A DNA stretch of 64,000 bases. Origin: Diadema setosum (lineage: Eukaryota; Echinodermata; Echinoidea; Diadematoida; Diadematidae). Below the pieces are notes generated by a model. It did not search any database. It was not told where the DNA came from and saw only the letters and a program-made list of their open reading frames with translations. The translations under genes and the position numbers were made by a program. Shown here one piece after another: positions 11,242 to 22,149 of the stretch. The DNA is taken from the NCBI GenBank assembly GCA_033980235.1, contig CM067070.1:3630978-3694977 (forward strand), in the 5' to 3' direction. The stretch's first letter is position 1; each line of letters starts with the position of its first letter.

Positions 11242-11598
11242 GAACACTCACCTCAGCACAGTCTTATGATAAAAAAATGCCTATTGATAAGAAGCAAACG
11301 AAAACTATTTTGAATTTCTCCTTTACTTTTAATTTCATATATTATTACAATATTTTCGATTTGACTATTGATTCTGCTTTTGTAGACACGTCCATTATAC
11401 AGATATGAAAATCGATTTTAAGCTTTAAATTTTACCCCGAGGCCTCGATCCATGTCAAGCTGCTGCTATTGATCGCTTTCTCCTGATTTTCTGTTATTAT
11501 AATAACCAAAATGTTTAATTTCTAATATATATTTATTTAAATCCCCTCTGTTATATTCTTTTCTCTGAAATTCTTTTAATGAAACGACGTGATCATAT

Positions 11599-12286
11599 GT
11601 GACCCTGCACCTCAAAACAAACAAAAAGTCGCAAGACATGAATTTTTAGTTAAGACCATATTCTGAAAGAGCAGACTTTAAGCTTTAAAATGATGTATAA
11701 CTCAAATCAAATGGACTCTCCTAACCTATCTAAATATTGGAAAGAAAGCACAAACTCAGGAAAAGTGTGAACTGAGAAAAGAGGCTCTGAAGTACAGTGT
11801 CTATTCAAGCGCTTAATCTTTACCAAACTGTGCTGGCTGTGCGATGAATGGGACAAAAAACAGGAAGTAAACCACCAGAGTAACAACAATGAAGGGATTA
11901 TCAGATTAAACTGAAATTAAGCACGCCTCATTAACACATTCTGTCCATAATTAATGTCAACTTTCAAAGCAGTAACACTATCCTTTCAAAAGTGATTCGA
12001 GTTGAAAGTGAAGAGTGTGGACAAGGTTTTTCAGAAATGAAAGAGGGATTCTATAGACACACCTAATCACACTATTCTACCAAAAATATTCGAGATAAAC
12101 TGCTAAAACACACACTTTCCTGCCCGTTTTATGATACCAAACTTTAGCATAATGTAAAAGAAGACCCGCTCTTTCAGAAAATATGAAAAAGTCAAGTTCG
12201 GCTGGGTTGACCCATTTCACCTATTTTCAGTCCTGACACAAAATCAATGTGTGCGACTTTATGTTCGTTTTGAGGTGCACGGTCAC
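11599..12286. mobile_element. MITE family B, copy 1 (688 bp)
   Basis: Starts GTGACCCTGCACCTCAAAAC and ends with the inverse (GTTTTGAGGTGCACGGTCAC). It is flanked by ATAT on both sides, a likely 4-bp target duplication. The same sequence occurs at 56371-57063, 58693-59357 and 59576-60283 and as fragments at 45400, 49115 and 55854. No coding capacity. It interrupts the 3' untranslated part of the LINE. Confidence 0.85.
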
Positions 12287-12333
12287 ATATGCTCTGAATG
12301 AATATTTCATTATTATTCATATAATCTACAAGT

Positions 12334-12580
12334 GAAGAGTTTGTTTGCAAAAACCGATAAGTCCATATTTGTCAAATGGAGATATTTGAGATTAAAGGTC
12401 AAGAAAAATAAAGAGAATAATAAGAAAATTTTAGCTTCTTTTGACCATAACTTCAAAAATATACCTTTATATGTAGTGACCAATATATCATTTAAAAGGT
12501 ATTATTTTGTGCTTTATGACAAAGACCGTACTTCAAAATCTTCAAAAATGGACTTATCGGTTTTTGCAAACAAACTCTTC
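12334..12580. mobile_element. MITE family C, copy 1 (247 bp)
   Basis: Near-perfect terminal inverted repeat: GAAGAGTTTGTTTGCAAAAA with CCGATAAGTCCAT at the left, and its inverse at the right. AAGT flanks both ends, a 4-bp target duplication. An 85-codon open frame through it is an accident of the repeat, since the same frame is broken in the copies at 54243 and 57658. Confidence 0.85.
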
Positions 12581-12589
12581 AAGTGTTGA

Positions 12590-12806
12590 TTTGATAATTC
12601 TCCTCCGAACTTTCTTTTTTGTGTTACATGTTTTATACATCGAATACTGTCATGTTCATAGTGTGTATGTGTATATTTACCTTGAATTAATTTGTAAGAC
12701 AGTATATGCTTGCTTAAATGTCGTGTAACGTGATTTCCAAATATGTGTAATCTTTTGTTATGTGTGATTTGGAAAAAGGCAGAAATAAAATCAATCAATC
12801 AATCAA
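12590..12806 (+). repeat. 3' tail of the decayed LINE with (AATC)n end
   Basis: After the family C insertion the sequence continues as a T-rich untranslated tail closing with GAAATAAAATCAATCAATCA at about 12783-12806. Short tandem 3' repeats instead of poly(A) are typical of CR1/L2-group elements, and the orientation fits the RT remnant at 10175. Confidence 0.65.
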
Positions 12807-14230
12807 TTTTAAGTTTATAGATTGTTAAGAGGCAGATGTGGGAAGATTGAACAGAAAGTATATTTTTAAAAGAGATGAAAGTTTGAAATTTGGCATTAAT
12901 TTTCCAATATGTCATATTTTAAGACAAAAATAACATCCACATATAAATTCAAGAGAGTAGCCATTTATCAAAATTGTCGTTAATGTGTAATGCAAAGGTT
13001 AATTCTCAACCTATAATTTGAATAAATTGCCATTTAATAAAATAGTTTGCTGTATATTCCTTTGTGTTCATACGCATTCGAACAATATTATACTAGTTAA
13101 ATTCATGTTGAGGACCCCGTTCACTTTTTTTTACTTGAATGTTACTCTATTGGTGTACAAGCATAAATGATGATGTTACTTTTACAATAATTTCGTGGTC
13201 AAGACAACTTTCTACTTTACCATAGTCGTTTATAATTTTGCCACAGCAAAGTAGGATAAAGTGAAAAAAAGACATCTGATATCCAGACAGGTTTGTTTCT
13301 TTTGCCTTTCGTGTACATCACTCATTGTAGATCGGATCTTAAACTACCTACCTAACACTATACGATTAGCCTGGATAAAAGTGAAACGACGCCTAAGATT
13401 TTCCCTCATTCTCTCCTATAGCATTAACTCAATACTGCATATTTTGAGACAAATTCATTTTATTCTATTACTCTTTTCTTTTTTTTTTTACAATAGCTTA
13501 CGAACACCAAAGTACGATTTTAATTCTTTGGATAACACAGCACACGTGGAAATTCCTTCTTTAGAAAGGAATTTATCTGCATTCTTGAAAACGTCCTTTA
13601 AGAACATGAACAATCAATTGCTTTCCTCTGATCTTTTCCAAGGTTGTTTCAAATAACCATCGCTCTGTAAACACTCAAAAGAGCTAACATTAGAATATCA
13701 TTGGCTTTGCTCTCTGTATTCACATATATTTTTAAGGGAAATTTGTGTCCATACATTGCTAAAAACTACATTTGCCTGTAATTTGAAGTCAAATTTGTGT
13801 TGCAAGTACGACGGATGCAATTTTTTCATGCATTTTACTATTCGAAAACGATATCTTCCTTTCAATGGCCGTTTTCTCGAAATGTGTTTTTATATGCCTT
13901 TGGTTACACATTTTGCTGTAACTTGAGAATGCTTCAATATTTTCTTCAAATGTGGTACACTTATGCAGAAGGACATGCTTATTGAGCTTTTTGAAATTAT
14001 TGGTTTTAGTTTTTAAGTTATTGACAGCTGAATAATGATTGGATGATACCGGTTACCATGGCAACAAGAGAAACCCTTTTTTAAACAATAATCAATAAAA
14101 TATATTTTTTTATCTGTACTGATTCTTTCTTTCTTTATTTATTTCTCCTCAAAAGTTGTGCAGAGGTTAGCTCAGAAAGTCCTCTTCCTATCAATTTCAA
14201 AATTATACCACATATGTATTAAAGACCAAA
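12807..14230. other. Gene-poor AT-rich stretch
   Basis: No supported gene. One possible plus-strand exon lies at about 13496-13640, after a polypyrimidine tract ending TTTACAATAG; it is open and reads TPKYDFNSLDNTAHVEIPSL and onward to a weak GT. I found no partner exons, so it is not called. Confidence 0.4.
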
Positions 14231-14249
14231 GACCAAAGACGACAGATCT

Positions 14250-15930
14250 AGTAAAATCATAGTGATCAGTCAACCGTGACGTCACTATGACGTCATTATA
14301 TGAAAACACATTCTCATTCATATCTCATTCACGGAATGGAATTTTTCAATTAAATTTACGTCACATATATTTCAAGTCAAGCTGATTATACTCATATTCT
14401 CAAAATTCATCTATATCCTTAAGACGCGCTCGTACGCGCGCGTTGAAATATGTGTATGCTCCAATCGAGCTCAAAAATTTGTTGCATACGTTTCAGAACA
14501 TTTGGAGCATTTTTTTAAAAATTGAAAAAATCGGACGGACGCGTACGCGCGCGCGCATATACGCACGCACAGCTCATATGCAATAGAAATTTTCCGTTTT
14601 TCCAGATTGGTCGGATGTCTGAAATGTCAAGGAATATTTCTACCAAGTTTGAAGTCAATCCGACTCAATATGACGTCATACGGGCCCGTGAAAGTTGAAA
14701 TTCCGCGCACGCGTCAATGGTGATATACATTGCAACTATGCCAAAAAACGCCAATTTTAAATCCGTCAGGATGGACGGTGACCCCCCATTCTCTTTACAT
14801 ATTCTGAAAGCTGATGAGTTGTACATGTCATTTCATGGGTTGGCGATGCTGAAAAAATGATTAAAAGATATCAAATCTCTTAATAAAATAAAAAAAGTAA
14901 ATTTTCAAAATGACGTCATCAAATTTCAAGTTCATTCGAGCGTATCTCACTAATCCTTTGCCAGTTTTCACTCAGATTTCAGTATGTTGTAGTTAATTTA
15001 ATGTTCTTACAAAAGTGTGGTTACAGAATTTTAATTGGATGACGCCATCACCTCGTAAAAATCTTAGTGAATACATGTCCTATCTCTCCCATATTTTGCG
15101 CACGCAAAGACCTTGTTACAAGAATCATTTCACAAAATAACCACTTTTTGCTCAGATGCCAGCTTGTCTGTGCAAAGTGGGGTCAAAGGTCATATGTACT
15201 TCTTTCTGTATCTTCGTTATGACGTGTTATCTCTATCGGAGTGCAGTTTTTCTGCAAATGAAAATTGACATGACTATATTTTTCGAACGCTAGCTCACTT
15301 ACCTTCGGTGAATTTCTCCCAGATTTTAATATGTTGTAGCTGTGACTTTGCACTATCATACGTAACCGTTTGTTTTTTTCATACGATGTAGGGATCACGT
15401 TAAAAATCTTGGTTGAAATTAAAGCTTATCTTCGATGTATTGAGATTTTCTTTCATTCTGCAACTTTCTTTGCAATAACTCAAGAAAAAACAGCCCCTAT
15501 CACCCCCATATTTTGCACATGTTTAGTTCATGTCACGCACACTATTTAATACACAACTACTTGATCGGACACTATCTTGGGTATGTAAATTAGGGTCAAA
15601 GGTCATAAATGTTTCATCCTGTATCTTGGTGAATACATGTCCTATCTTTCCCATATTTTGCACACGCAAAGACCATGTTACAAGAATCATTTCACAAAAT
15701 AACTACTTTTTGCTCAGATGCCATCTTCTCTGTGCAAAGTGGGGGTCAAAGGTCACATGTACTTCTTTTTGTGTCTTCTTATGACGTGTTATCTCTATGG
15801 GAGGGAATTTTTTTAGATGTGAAAATTGACATGATTGTCTTTATCGAGCACTAGATCACTTAACCTTCCGTGAATTTCTTCCAGATTTTAATATGTTGTC
15901 GCTGAGACTTTGCGCTATCGTTAGATGCCT
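14250..15930. repeat. Repeat with TGACGTCA words and 565-bp direct repeat
   Basis: The segment 15069-15365 is repeated at 15634-15925 (period about 565; both open GAATACATGTCCTATCT). TGACGTCA or close variants occur near 14277, 14289, 14670 and 14910. Alternating CG/CA runs (CGTACGCGCGCG) lie near 14430 and 14540-14570. Three perfect nuclear-receptor DR1-type words, GGGTCAAAGGTCA, sit at 15180-15192, 15593-15605 and 15743-15755. No coding sequence is seen. Confidence 0.6.
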
Positions 15931-15959
15931 ATATTGAGTTATAGAGTTCTTGTGAATCA

Positions 15960-18900
15960 TGTTCCGGCTGGGGTGAAGATCCCTCAAACTGCTGGAGAAC
16001 AGGACAACTGAAGGACTAGGCGGGCTGATTCTTGGTGACTGTCTAGTGCTCAATGGGAATCAATGGATTGGGGCCCCTTAGGCTGTTGGCTGGCATACTT
16101 GTCACCTTCCGGCAGCTCCTGCATCCTGTCTCGCCTCCAGCCGTCTCGACTTCGTCTTGCCACTGGACCCGGCGTCTCAGGACGAGAGAGTGAGGCTGAT
16201 CCCGCGCAAGTCTCCTTCACTTTAATCAAAGTTTAGCGCAAGTCATGACATCGCCAATTTGGCAACCTTCAAGTCCTGTGGCGATAGGGGAGCGGTGAAG
16301 CAGCAGGTGCGGATACACTGGGAGCTGTAGTCGTAAACCTACACACAGGCGGCTCAGGACATGTGGTCGCTCTTCACTGGACCGAGGCGGCAGTGGAGTT
16401 CGGCAGCCTTCTGAGCGACCGAGCAGCCCTCTTGAGGATCGCTCTGCTCGCCTCCTCAGCAAGAGGACGGGGCTAGAAAAGGTGCCCTAAACATAGTCTG
16501 CCTCATCTTACCCTGGCCAGCATACCGCGGCTGGCGGGGATCCCCCTCTAGCGGTCGAAACACAAGAAAAATGAAAACAAAAGCGCTCACCCTAGCATCA
16601 TGGAATGTGAGAACTCTACTTGATGACACGAAAGCAAACAGGCCAGAGAGACGCACTGCACTGGTCGCCAGAGAACTGGCTCGCTACAATGTTGACATAG
16701 CTGCTCTTAGCGCAACACGGTTAGCAGAGAGAGGTCAGCTAACTGAAATTGGTGGTGGCTACACATTCTTCTGGAGTGGACGTAGCAGTAAAGAGAGAAG
16801 AGAGGCTGGTGTTGGATTTGCTGTCAAATCCATCCACGTGCAGAATCTAGCAAGCATCCCTGTGGGACTCAATAACCGTCTGATGTCAATGCATCTCCCA
16901 CTTGGAAAGAAGACAAGTGCAACCATCATTAGTGCCTATGCTCCGACCATGACAAACCCTGATGAGGTCAAGGACAAATTTTATGAGGAACTTGATTCTC
17001 TCATCGCTTCTTCAAAGTCTGAAAAGCTCATTATCCTTGGTGATTTCAATGCTCGAGTAGGGGCCGACTATCATGCCTGGCACAATGTAGTAGGAAAACA
17101 TGGCATTGGAAACTGTAACAGCAACGGGCACCTCCTCCTCAGATTTTGCTCCTCTCATAACCTAGTAATCACCAACACCATGTTTCGACTACCGACTCGG
17201 AACAAGACGTCATGGATGCACCCTCGTTCGAAGCATTGGCATCTTATTGACTATGTGATCGTCAGGGCGAGGGACAGACAGGACGTGAGAGTGACTAAGG
17301 CCATGTGTGGTGCTGACTGCTGGACGGATCATCGCCTGATCATTTCAAAAATGAAACTCCTAATCCAGCCAAAGAGAAGGCCACAGGGCCAGAAAGTAAA
17401 AAAGAGACTGAATGTCAACAATCTCAAAGACCCCAAGAAGCTGCAAGACTTCCAAGAACACATGCATAACAACATAGCAGACCTTCAGCTAAACCAGTCT
17501 AGCATCGAGGATCAGTGGGCAACCTTTAGGGATGCTGTTCACTCTGTCGCCCTTGAATGCCTTGGTCCAGCCACTAGGCACCATCAAGACTGGTTTGATG
17601 AAAACGACGCAGAAATTCAGGAGCTCTTAGATACTAAACACAACCTTCTATGTCTACATCAGAATGATCCCTCCAACATGGCAAAGAAAGCTGCATTCAC
17701 CAAGGCCCGCAGCAAGGTCCAAGCAAAACTACGCCACATGAAAGACTCATGGCTTAGTGCTAAGGCCGATGAGATCCAAAGCTTTGCCGACAGAAACGAC
17801 ATGAAGAACTTCTATGATGCCCTGAAAGCAGTCTATGGGCCAAAACCGTCCGGATCATCCCCAATTCTCAGTGCTGATGGTTCTACGCTGCTCACAGAGA
17901 AGAAGCTGATTCTAGAAAGATGGGCTGAACACTTCAACAGCGTACTAAATCGACCAGCCCAGATCAACAATGAAGCCATCAATCGCCTCCCCCAGGTGCC
18001 CATAAATCACAAGCTTGATGTGCCCCCTTCAAAGAAGGAAATCGACACAGCCATCACACAGCTGTCTAGTGGGAAAGCCCCAGGCTCTGATTCCATCCCT
18101 GCTGAAGTGTACAAAAATGGTGGCCCAGTCACCCTCATTAAGCTCACCAAGCTGTACCAATCCATGTGGAGCAAAGAACAGTTACCACAAGAATTCAGAG
18201 ATGCTACAGTTGTTCACATCTACAAACGGAAAGGAAATCGCCAGGCTTGTGACAACCATCGAGGCATCTCCCTCCTGTCTATAGCAGGCAAGATCCTGGC
18301 CCGGGTCCTCCTCAATCGCTTACTGGAACATCTGGAGCAGGGTCATCTCCCTGAAAGTCAATGCGGCTTCCGTGCAGGTCGAGTTACCACTGACATGATT
18401 TTTGCTGCCCGTCAGCTTCAGGAGAAGTGCATTGAGCAGCATCGTGACTTATACACAACCTTTGTCGATCTGACCAAGGCCTTCGACATGGTTAGTCGTG
18501 AGGGACTCTGGAAAATTATGGGAAAGTTTGGCTGCCCCCCGAAGTTCATCACAATTGTCCGCCAGTTTCACGATGGGATGACTGCCAAAGTTCTTGACAA
18601 TGGTGAACCCTCCAATGCCTTTCCAGTGACAAATGGAGTCAAGCAGGGCTGTGTCCTGGCCCCGACACTATTTAGCATGACGTTCTCGGCAATGCTCTCA
18701 GACGCCTTCAAAGACTGCGAAGCTGGCATCAACATTAGGTACAGGTCGGATGGAAAGCTCTTTAATCTTAGGCGCTTGAAGGCCATCACGAAGGTGAAGG
18801 AGACCGTCATCAGAGACTTCTTGTTTGCTGACGACTGCGCACTCAATGCCAATGGTGAGGACGAGATGCAGTTGCAGATGGACAGATTCTCCTCAGCCTG

Positions 18901-19815
18901 TGACAACTTCGGCCTCACCATCAGCACCAAGAAGACTGAGGTGATGTTCCAACCAGCTCCAGGGAGCCAGTACCACAAACCACAAATCCAGGTGAACGGA
19001 CAGACCCTCCAGGCAGCAAAGACCTTCACCTATCTGGGCAGTACCCTCTCCAACTGTGTCACAATTGATGCTGAGATCAACAACAGGATTTCTAAGGCCA
19101 GCAGTGCTTTTGGGAGACTCAGAAAAAATGTCTGGGAGAGGAGAGGGATCAGCCTTTCAACAAAGCTGAAAGTCTACTGTGCAGTTGTTCTCACCACGCT
19201 TCTCTATGGCTGCGAAACTTGGACTTTGTACCGGAGACATGAGAGGCAAATCAACCACTTCCATATGCGATGCCTCCGCAACCTCCTTCGCATCCGCTGG
19301 GAGGATAAAGTTCCGGACACAGAGGTACTGAAGCGGGCAGGCATCCCCAGCATCATTTCCAAAATCCGCAAGGCCCAGGTGAGATGGGCAGGCCACGTCA
19401 CCCGCATGTCTGACGACCGCATCCCGAAAAAGCTTTTCTATGGGGAACTCGCTGATGGGAATAAGCGTAAGGTGGGAGGACAAAAGAAGCGCTTCAAAGA
19501 CAACCTGAAGTTTTACCTAAAAGACTTCTCCATCAACACCGAGTCCTGGGAGACACTTGCCGCAGATCGCCCTTCCTGGTGCCACGCTATTGCTGTAGGG
19601 GCCCGTAGAGCAGAGGAGCAGCGCGTCAAGCAGGCAGAGCACAAACGCCAGATGCGAAAAGCAAGAGCAGCCAACCCCAGCAGTGTAGTCCCTACCCACT
19701 TTTGCCCTACCTGTGGGAGAGGCTTTCTTGCCTAGATTGGCCTCATCAGCCACCTCCGAACCCATCGAGCCAATTGATGTCATTGGTCATCCTCGAGAAC
19801 GAGGGACGAACACAC
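15960..19815 (+). mobile_element. Non-LTR retrotransposon with single intact-length ORF
   Basis: A sharp rise in GC content begins near 15960, marking the 5' untranslated region (about 600 bp, no introns). It is followed by the long ORF and a short 3' end near 19815. The exact ends are uncertain because no clear target duplication or poly(A) is visible. Composition and codon use differ from the surrounding AT-rich repeats, consistent with a relatively recent insertion. Confidence 0.7.
16571..19735 (+). CDS. LINE endonuclease/reverse transcriptase (1054 aa)
   Basis: An APE-type endonuclease occupies residues 1-240: WNVRTL with the metal-site Asn12, ILGDFNARVG, IDYVIVR, and TDHRLI near the end. 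A reverse transcriptase follows at about 480-830: FVDLTKAFDMV, NGVKQGCVLAPTLF, and the catalytic FADD at 752-755. A C-terminal domain has LLYGCETWT, RWAGHVTRM and CPTCGRG. The single-ORF plan and length fit RTE- or I-like elements; the clade is not settled. Two defects are visible. The catalytic glutamate expected in the S-E-T-R motif is Ala48 (GCA). The frame stops at TAG (19733-19735) in the middle of a C2H2 finger whose two histidines follow in frame, so the protein is truncated by about 15 residues. The ATG at 16571 is used because endonuclease homology starts a few codons later. Confidence 0.9.
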   Translation: MKTKALTLASWNVRTLLDDTKANRPERRTALVARELARYNVDIAALSATRLAERGQLTEIGGGYTFFWSGRSSKERREAGVGFAVKSIHVQNLASIPVGLNNRLMSMHLPLGKKTSATIISAYAPTMTNPDEVKDKFYEELDSLIASSKSEKLIILGDFNARVGADYHAWHNVVGKHGIGNCNSNGHLLLRFCSSHNLVITNTMFRLPTRNKTSWMHPRSKHWHLIDYVIVRARDRQDVRVTKAMCGADCWTDHRLIISKMKLLIQPKRRPQGQKVKKRLNVNNLKDPKKLQDFQEHMHNNIADLQLNQSSIEDQWATFRDAVHSVALECLGPATRHHQDWFDENDAEIQELLDTKHNLLCLHQNDPSNMAKKAAFTKARSKVQAKLRHMKDSWLSAKADEIQSFADRNDMKNFYDALKAVYGPKPSGSSPILSADGSTLLTEKKLILERWAEHFNSVLNRPAQINNEAINRLPQVPINHKLDVPPSKKEIDTAITQLSSGKAPGSDSIPAEVYKNGGPVTLIKLTKLYQSMWSKEQLPQEFRDATVVHIYKRKGNRQACDNHRGISLLSIAGKILARVLLNRLLEHLEQGHLPESQCGFRAGRVTTDMIFAARQLQEKCIEQHRDLYTTFVDLTKAFDMVSREGLWKIMGKFGCPPKFITIVRQFHDGMTAKVLDNGEPSNAFPVTNGVKQGCVLAPTLFSMTFSAMLSDAFKDCEAGINIRYRSDGKLFNLRRLKAITKVKETVIRDFLFADDCALNANGEDEMQLQMDRFSSACDNFGLTISTKKTEVMFQPAPGSQYHKPQIQVNGQTLQAAKTFTYLGSTLSNCVTIDAEINNRISKASSAFGRLRKNVWERRGISLSTKLKVYCAVVLTTLLYGCETWTLYRRHERQINHFHMRCLRNLLRIRWEDKVPDTEVLKRAGIPSIISKIRKAQVRWAGHVTRMSDDRIPKKLFYGELADGNKRKVGGQKKRFKDNLKFYLKDFSINTESWETLAADRPSWCHAIAVGARRAEEQRVKQAEHKRQMRKARAANPSSVVPTHFCPTCGRGFLA

Positions 19816-20170
19816 ATATTGGGATCAGAACTCAAATCATTGATTTTCGAAAAGATCGGATCACCTAATTTGTCAGTGTTGACAACTTCCAATTCTAGTT
19901 TTTTTAAATTGCATCTATCTCAAAAAAAAAATGAAAAAAATACAAAAGTTTGCAGCAGTAGGAGGCATTTTTGGGGTTACCAATCACCTGTAGGCATCTG
20001 GTTACCATGGTAACCATGCATAATATACCTCACAATGTATCCCATTGTTTTGCTGACATCTCTAGCAACATGTACATATATGGTTTTATGGAGTTTTGAT
20101 TAATCACTCATGAAATAAATGCAAAAACTGTGATTATTTTGTCATTTTCAGTGCCAACCAAACCTAGTCT
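19816..20170. other. Non-coding stretch
   Basis: AT-rich, with a palindromic GGTTACCATGGTAACC near 20001-20016 and no gene. Confidence 0.4.
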
Positions 20171-20176
20171 AGTTTT

Positions 20177-20386
20177 TAGCCGTTTTTATTTCGTCTTTAT
20201 TTCTCCGAGTTGCAGCTTGTGTATGTGTAGAAGCCCGCTGTATTGTGCTAAGTCGAGTGAGGGCGCATACCCAGTGATTGCGACGCTAGAAAAAAAAAAC
20301 GGTTCGGGCGTCGCAATCACTGGGTATGGGCCCTCACTCAGCTTGCTGCAACTCGGAGGAAATAAAGACGAAATAAAAACGGCTAG
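20177..20386. repeat. 210-bp foldback
   Basis: AGCCGTTTTTATTTCGTCTT with TATTTCTCCGAGTTGCAGC (20177-20216) pairs with its inverse at 20346-20386. GAGTGAGGGCGCATACCCAG with TGATTGCGACGC (20258-20289) pairs with 20310-20341. The left arm carries about 40 unpaired bases that the right arm lacks. The loop is a short A-run. Confidence 0.85.
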
Positions 20387-20411
20387 AATCTATACTACAC
20401 TGACCCCAGCT

Positions 20412-20925
20412 TGGCATGAATAGTTAGTTTGCAGGCAAAAACCCTTGTTTGCCGAAGAAAAAGTCTGCGTGCGCTAAGACTACTACCCGCACCACTGGCA
20501 CTGGCGCCTGTAGCAGTGCTAGTGGTGCGTGCACAGACTCTTTTTCAAACAGGAAGGTCTTGGAACGACTAAAGTGGCCTGTAAAATGTTATTGCTACCA
20601 CAATTTGGAATCACATACTACCTAGGGGTGCTCCAGAGGGTCCAACCGACCACCTTATGCAGTCAAACCTTTTCTGCGAGGTGGGTTGAACGAAGTAATT
20701 TTTCTGGGTCCCTGCGCCTTGACTATGAATACTACGGTATGCGTATTACGCTATGCGTATGGGGCTGCTGGTCGCAGTTAATTGCATGATTACTAAGACA
20801 TGAGAGCACTTTGGGGCGAGTAAGTCTCACAGTGTTAGCTATATGAAAGGTACTTTAACCTGAAACATAAACTAAGGCAAGGAAATTCACGGAAACTCTT
20901 GAGGTACCAAAACGTTATGTATCTT
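20412..20925 (-). repeat. Dispersed repeat family A, copy 3 (inverted)
   Basis: Reverse-complement match to 3224-3905 (GTTAGTTTGCAGGC, AAAGTCTGCG, GGGTTGAACGAA, CATACGCATAG words), then GCATGATTACTAAGACATGA onward matching the arms of copy 2. It closes at GTATCT followed by TTAA (20922 onwards), the same TTAA-bounded end as copy 2. It abuts the Gypsy element. Confidence 0.7.
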
Positions 20926-20951
20926 TAAATGATATATTGGTCCCTACATAC

Positions 20952-21281
20952 TGTAACGGTTTTGTATTTATACGTATATTATTAAGTATAGCGTTCAGTA
21001 CTATGTTTTTGTTATGTAAGCTAGGTAATATGCTCTGTGTGTTTCTGTTGTGTAAGCGAGGTACACTGCCAGCTCAGCGTCTTCTCTGTCTCTTCTCTTC
21101 TATTCGACTTATTTAGCTCGTCTATTGTCTCTTATGTTGCTCTTTGTCTCTCGCCTCATCTCCCTCTCTCCCTCGCTTATGTTGTTCTTTGTTCTCGTCC
21201 AGTCCCTCTCTCTTCCCCTCTCCTATGTTGTTCTTTGTTTGTAATCCGGTCCTCCTCTCTTCCCCTCTCCTATGTTGTTCT
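20952..21281 (+). repeat. 5' LTR, left part
   Basis: Matches 32328-32667 with few differences. It is U3 sequence made largely of CT-rich units of about 50 bp, each containing TATGTTGTTCTTTGT. It is cut off at TTCT (21278-21281), which is repeated at 24024-24027 beyond the insertion. Confidence 0.92.
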
Positions 21282-22149
21282 CGGCCGTAATCTTGCAGAA
21301 CTCCCTAAGTCGATTTTGGTCGATTTTCAGGTTTTTAGTGTTTTGTATGTTTTTTCTCATGCTCTTTCAAGTGGGCCAAAAAATAAGTTGTGATTCGGTA
21401 CAGAAAGTTATTTTTAGAAAGTAATTTTGGCAAAATTCCTGAGGAGAGAGGGCGATTAATCTGGCAGAACTGCGTAAGTCGAGATACGAAATGAATTTTC
21501 CGATGTTAATCAGGCAGAACTGCGTAAGTCGACTTACGACAATGCGTGGACCAAGGTGTTCCTGCATCCCGCAGGGACATGGTATATCTTAACACGTGCG
21601 TGCGCGGCCTTGGTAGTGACGAACGCGCTGCGCGTTCAAGCTAGCAGTGCCTAGCTAGCTAGACACGTCGTACGGCTACGGAGTATTGTACACGACGACA
21701 GTTACGCTAAAGCAATGGATCCAAAAGCAATAACCCTCGTTACTCTTGGGGGAAATTGCCACTTTCTTTCCCTTCATAGACTGGGAGGCTTCAAAACAGG
21801 TCAATATGCGGTATGCCTTACTATTAAGTTTTGCTACAATGTACTGTTTTTTAAGCCTAGAGCATTTTTAGATCTACCAAACGTTAAAGTTTGCATCTTG
21901 TCTGACATCACGCTCCAGTCAACTTTAGGCCTACTTAGTACTGCAGCACTTGTCCATTGTTAGTGTACGTGAAATCAATGTACTGTGCGGTAGCGTAGGT
22001 CACGCGAACAATATCTGTAATCCATAGCTTCTTATTTTGTTTTTCATTGTAATAAGCGGTTAGTTGGCGTGGATCTATGGGATTGATCTCGAGAAGTTTA
22101 ATGAATATCTAGGATACCGTCCATAACGATGGCATTTTCGATCCAATCA

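Noticed and set aside
12332..12589. 85-codon frame resembling a small basic protein
   Set aside because: It is MITE family C read end to end; the other copies break the frame.
13496..13640. Possible isolated exon after a polypyrimidine tract
   Set aside because: Acceptor plausible but donor weak and no partner exon or family match.
18568..19783. Minus-strand frames of 70-153 codons opposite the LINE ORF
   Set aside because: Antisense shadows of a strongly coding frame.
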